A stretch of 64,000 bases of DNA from assembly GCF_030323145.1 (NCBI RefSeq), contig NZ_CP100470.1:5373001-5437000 (forward strand). Reading direction: 5' to 3'. The translations under genes were made by a program, and so were the position numbers. This document shows, one piece after another, positions 62,447 to 64,000 of this stretch (position 1 is the stretch's first letter; each line of letters starts with the position of its first letter). Source of the stretch: Mesorhizobium sp. C432A. GTDB lineage: Bacteria; Pseudomonadota; Alphaproteobacteria; Rhizobiales; Rhizobiaceae. The notes beneath the pieces were generated by a model. That model was not told where the DNA came from, searched no databases, and saw nothing but the letters and a program-made list of their open reading frames with translations.

Positions 62447-62707
62447 TCAGTTCGCCGGGACGACGATCTCGGAGCGGCGCGGACGCTGGCCGTCCTTGCC
62501 CGGCACAAGCACGACGATGACGCAGACCTCCTGGCCGCCACGCGTCGTCTGCGAAGCCTTGGCCAGCGTGCCGCCATTCTGCTCGGCAACCTGCTGGCCG
62601 ATCGCGTAGCAATCCGCCGCGGCTGCCGGCGTCGCTTGCGACGCCAACAGGCCGGCCGCTGTGAGCGCCAGTATCGCGGTTCTGACATGAGAGCGAAGCG
62701 TTTTCAT
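62447..62707 (-). CDS. feuN: small periplasmic protein in the FeuN position
   Basis: An 86-residue protein with a signal peptide (MKTLRSHVRTAILALTAAGL, cleaved after ATPAAA). The mature 54 residues (DCYAIGQQVAEQNGGTLAKA through EIVVPAN) have two cysteines that could form one disulfide. In Sinorhizobium meliloti a small periplasmic protein FeuN encoded just upstream of feuPQ inhibits FeuQ; size, location and export signal fit. Sequence identity to FeuN was not checked. Confidence 0.65.
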   Translation of the reverse strand: MKTLRSHVRTAILALTAAGLLASQATPAAAADCYAIGQQVAEQNGGTLAKASQTTRGGQEVCVIVVLVPGKDGQRPRRSEIVVPAN

Positions 62708-62986
62708 GGTCGGCGTTGTAACGCAACTGTGCTGAACGTGAAATGAACGGTGAACGGGTGAAAATCCATCCCCGCAATACCCCCTGCGCGCGCAACGAAT
62801 GAATGCGATCCTACCGCCCAGCCCTCAGACCGGGCAATGGATTCATAACCGGAAAACCGGCTGCGCGGCTATGGTGTTTGCGCGAAGGTTCTCAATTCGC
62901 AGCCAGATTGGGAACAGGTCAAGGCGAGACCATTCTGAAGGGCCGCCCTAAATAGCGCGGGAAACGCCAAATCATCGGAGTGCGCC

Positions 62987-63373
62987 ATGACGGATAAAGA
63001 CCTTGCCGACCTTTACCGGGGCTATATCGCTTGCCTGAATGCCCAGGACTGGGCGAAACTTGGAGACCTTGTCGGCGACGAGGTGCAGCTCAATGGCGAA
63101 ATGCTCGGCCTGTCGGGTTATCGCCGTATGCTCGAAGGCGATTTCGAGGCGATTCCCGACCTCCGCTTCAACATCGAACTGCTGGTCTGCCAGCCGCCGC
63201 GCGTGGCGGCGCGCCTGCATTTCGACTGTCATCCCAAGGGCGTGCTGTTCGGCCTGCCGGTGAACGGCAAGCGCGTGTCGTTCGCTGAGAATGTTTTCTA
63301 CGAATTCGGAGAGGGTCGCATCCGCGAGGTGTGGTCAGTCATCGACAAGGCCGAGATCCAGGCGCAGATCTAG
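62987..63373 (+). CDS. SnoaL-like/NTF2-superfamily protein (ester cyclase type)
   Basis: A 128-residue single NTF2-like domain. Features are LADLYRGYIACLNAQDWAKL, GDEVQLNGEMLGLSGYRRML and IPDLRFNIELLVCQPPRVAA, then RLHFDCHPKGVLFGLPVNGK. This resembles SnoaL-like polyketide cyclase and ketosteroid-isomerase relatives. Catalytic role uncertain; many members only bind small molecules. CGGAG precedes the ATG. No pathway genes are near. Confidence 0.88.
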   Translation: MTDKDLADLYRGYIACLNAQDWAKLGDLVGDEVQLNGEMLGLSGYRRMLEGDFEAIPDLRFNIELLVCQPPRVAARLHFDCHPKGVLFGLPVNGKRVSFAENVFYEFGEGRIREVWSVIDKAEIQAQI

Positions 63374-63379
63374 GTTGCT

Positions 63380-63787
63380 TCAATCACTTTGCTCGGTGAG
63401 AGCGCGTATCCGCAGCACCCCGTGGTAGAGCGCCAGGTCCTCGTCGTAGCGGGCCTCGGCGAACTCCAGCGACAGGCGGGTCTGGTCGCGCGAGCCGGTG
63501 GCGAAAGCGGCGCCGTCAAGGCGCGCCCGGATGCTGTCCATAATCAGACGCGTCTCGGCCTCGCCTTGCGCCTTCGACCAGACATGCAGCGTGATGAGCT
63601 GGTCGTCATCATTGTCGGCGCCGGTGTCCAGATCGAATGCGCTGGTCCTGCCATAGGTCACATAAGGGAAGGCGGCACTGTCGGCCGCCTGCTCGCGCAA
63701 CCCGGCGCCGCCGAGCAGCGCCGTCAGCGAGGCATCGCTCTTCAATCTCATGAACAAGGCTTGCAGCAAATCGCCGGGCGCCGTCAT
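63380..63787 (-). CDS. DUF3168 phage/GTA tail-component protein
   Basis: A 135-residue protein of the DUF3168 family, a minor tail component of lambdoid phages and alphaproteobacterial gene transfer agents. The N-terminus LLQALFMRLKSDASLTALLG, central FPYVTYGRTSAFD and ITLHVWSKAQGEAETRLIMD are characteristic. The tail tube gene expected just downstream is not there; instead a SnoaL-like gene lies 7 bp away on the other strand. It is either the edge of a cluster beyond the window, or an orphan. Confidence 0.85.
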   Translation of the reverse strand: MTAPGDLLQALFMRLKSDASLTALLGGAGLREQAADSAAFPYVTYGRTSAFDLDTGADNDDDQLITLHVWSKAQGEAETRLIMDSIRARLDGAAFATGSRDQTRLSLEFAEARYDEDLALYHGVLRIRALTEQSD

Positions 63788-63964
63788 CGTCGTCTCCGTT
63801 CGCCTGTCACGCTTTGAACAACCTCAGTTTCGCGCGCAACCTAACCGCGTTGCACGGATTTCGCCAGATGACGATCCGCCTGATGGAAGGCGGCGAATCG
63901 GGCGGCATGGCCCTTTCACGGACCGGGTTCTATTTGGCATGCGGGGAGTTTCAAGAGGGGTGTT

Positions 63965-64000
63965 ATGAGGAGCCCTGTTTTCTCCGGCAATTCGAGGTCA
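63965..64000 (+). CDS. possible gene start cut by the window end
   Basis: ATG at 63965 follows GAGGGG by 5 bases and opens a frame to the window edge (MRSPVFSGNSRS). It is too short to classify. Bases 63788-63964 hold nothing else I can support. Confidence 0.25.
   Translation, partial: MRSPVFSGNSRS

Overview
The window looks like a chromosomal segment of a Rhizobiales alphaproteobacterium, most likely Mesorhizobium or a close relative. The base composition is GC-rich. It carries feuN-feuP-feuQ, the cycHJKL (ccmI-E-F-H) cytochrome c biogenesis operon, degP, glnE and pepN in rhizobial order, a RopA-type porin, rpoZ-rsh-pyrE, and several classes of rhizobial intergenic palindromic or mosaic repeats. 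Genus is inferred from gene content and protein style; no database search was possible.

Layout. 1-10 kb: stringent response, nucleotide and lysine genes (VOC protein, pyrE, rsh, rpoZ on the minus strand), a divergent NYN nuclease-uracil-DNA glycosylase pair, a decayed quinone reductase/HxlR pair, an Lrp regulator with a divergent EamA transporter, a frameshifted GH25 lysozyme, smpB and dapA. 10-20 kb: soluble lytic transglycosylase, alpha/beta hydrolase, a 5'-truncated phage-type integrase, then a rearranged island with an intact porin, tRNA-Ser(GCT), tRNA-derived palindromic repeats, a small GIY-YIG nuclease and an inverted, decayed second porin, then a TPR-sulfotransferase. 20-30 kb: aminotransferase, acylphosphatase, and a leucine catabolism operon (tetR, ivd, mccB, macro domain, two small secreted paralogues, mccA) facing a branched-chain amino acid binding protein. 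30-44 kb: small secreted and membrane proteins, AMP nucleosidase, an EEP-family phosphodiesterase, a DUF922 protein, ETF-ubiquinone oxidoreductase, a second uracil-DNA glycosylase, an HTH regulator, an EamA transporter and pepN. 44-64 kb: a PAS sensor kinase, an EF-hand protein, glnE, a degP-linked two-component system, degP, a ParD/ParE module, cycHJKL, a surface lipoprotein, feuNPQ, a SnoaL-like protein and an isolated phage/GTA-tail-type DUF3168 gene.

How genes work together. ivd and mccA/mccB carry out two successive steps of leucine breakdown; electrons from isovaleryl-CoA dehydrogenase reach quinone through ETF and the ETF-QO encoded about 8 kb away. The nearby LivK-type protein could supply the substrate amino acids. 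The degP-response regulator-kinase run looks like an envelope stress unit ahead of glnE. feuN, feuP and feuQ form a periplasmic-inhibitor/two-component set.

No convincing complete new defence or mobile system was found. The most unusual material is non-coding or semi-coding: inverted heptamer arrays between rsh and pyrE that supply the end of rsh; a two-hairpin repeat that codes for the end of a TetR protein and, on the opposite strand, the start of an EamA transporter; tRNA-end-derived palindromes beside a GIY-YIG gene; and an inverted porin pair with one heavily damaged copy. Several genes (GH25, macro domain, second porin, quinone reductase) carry frameshifts, so sequencing error should be excluded before they are called dead.
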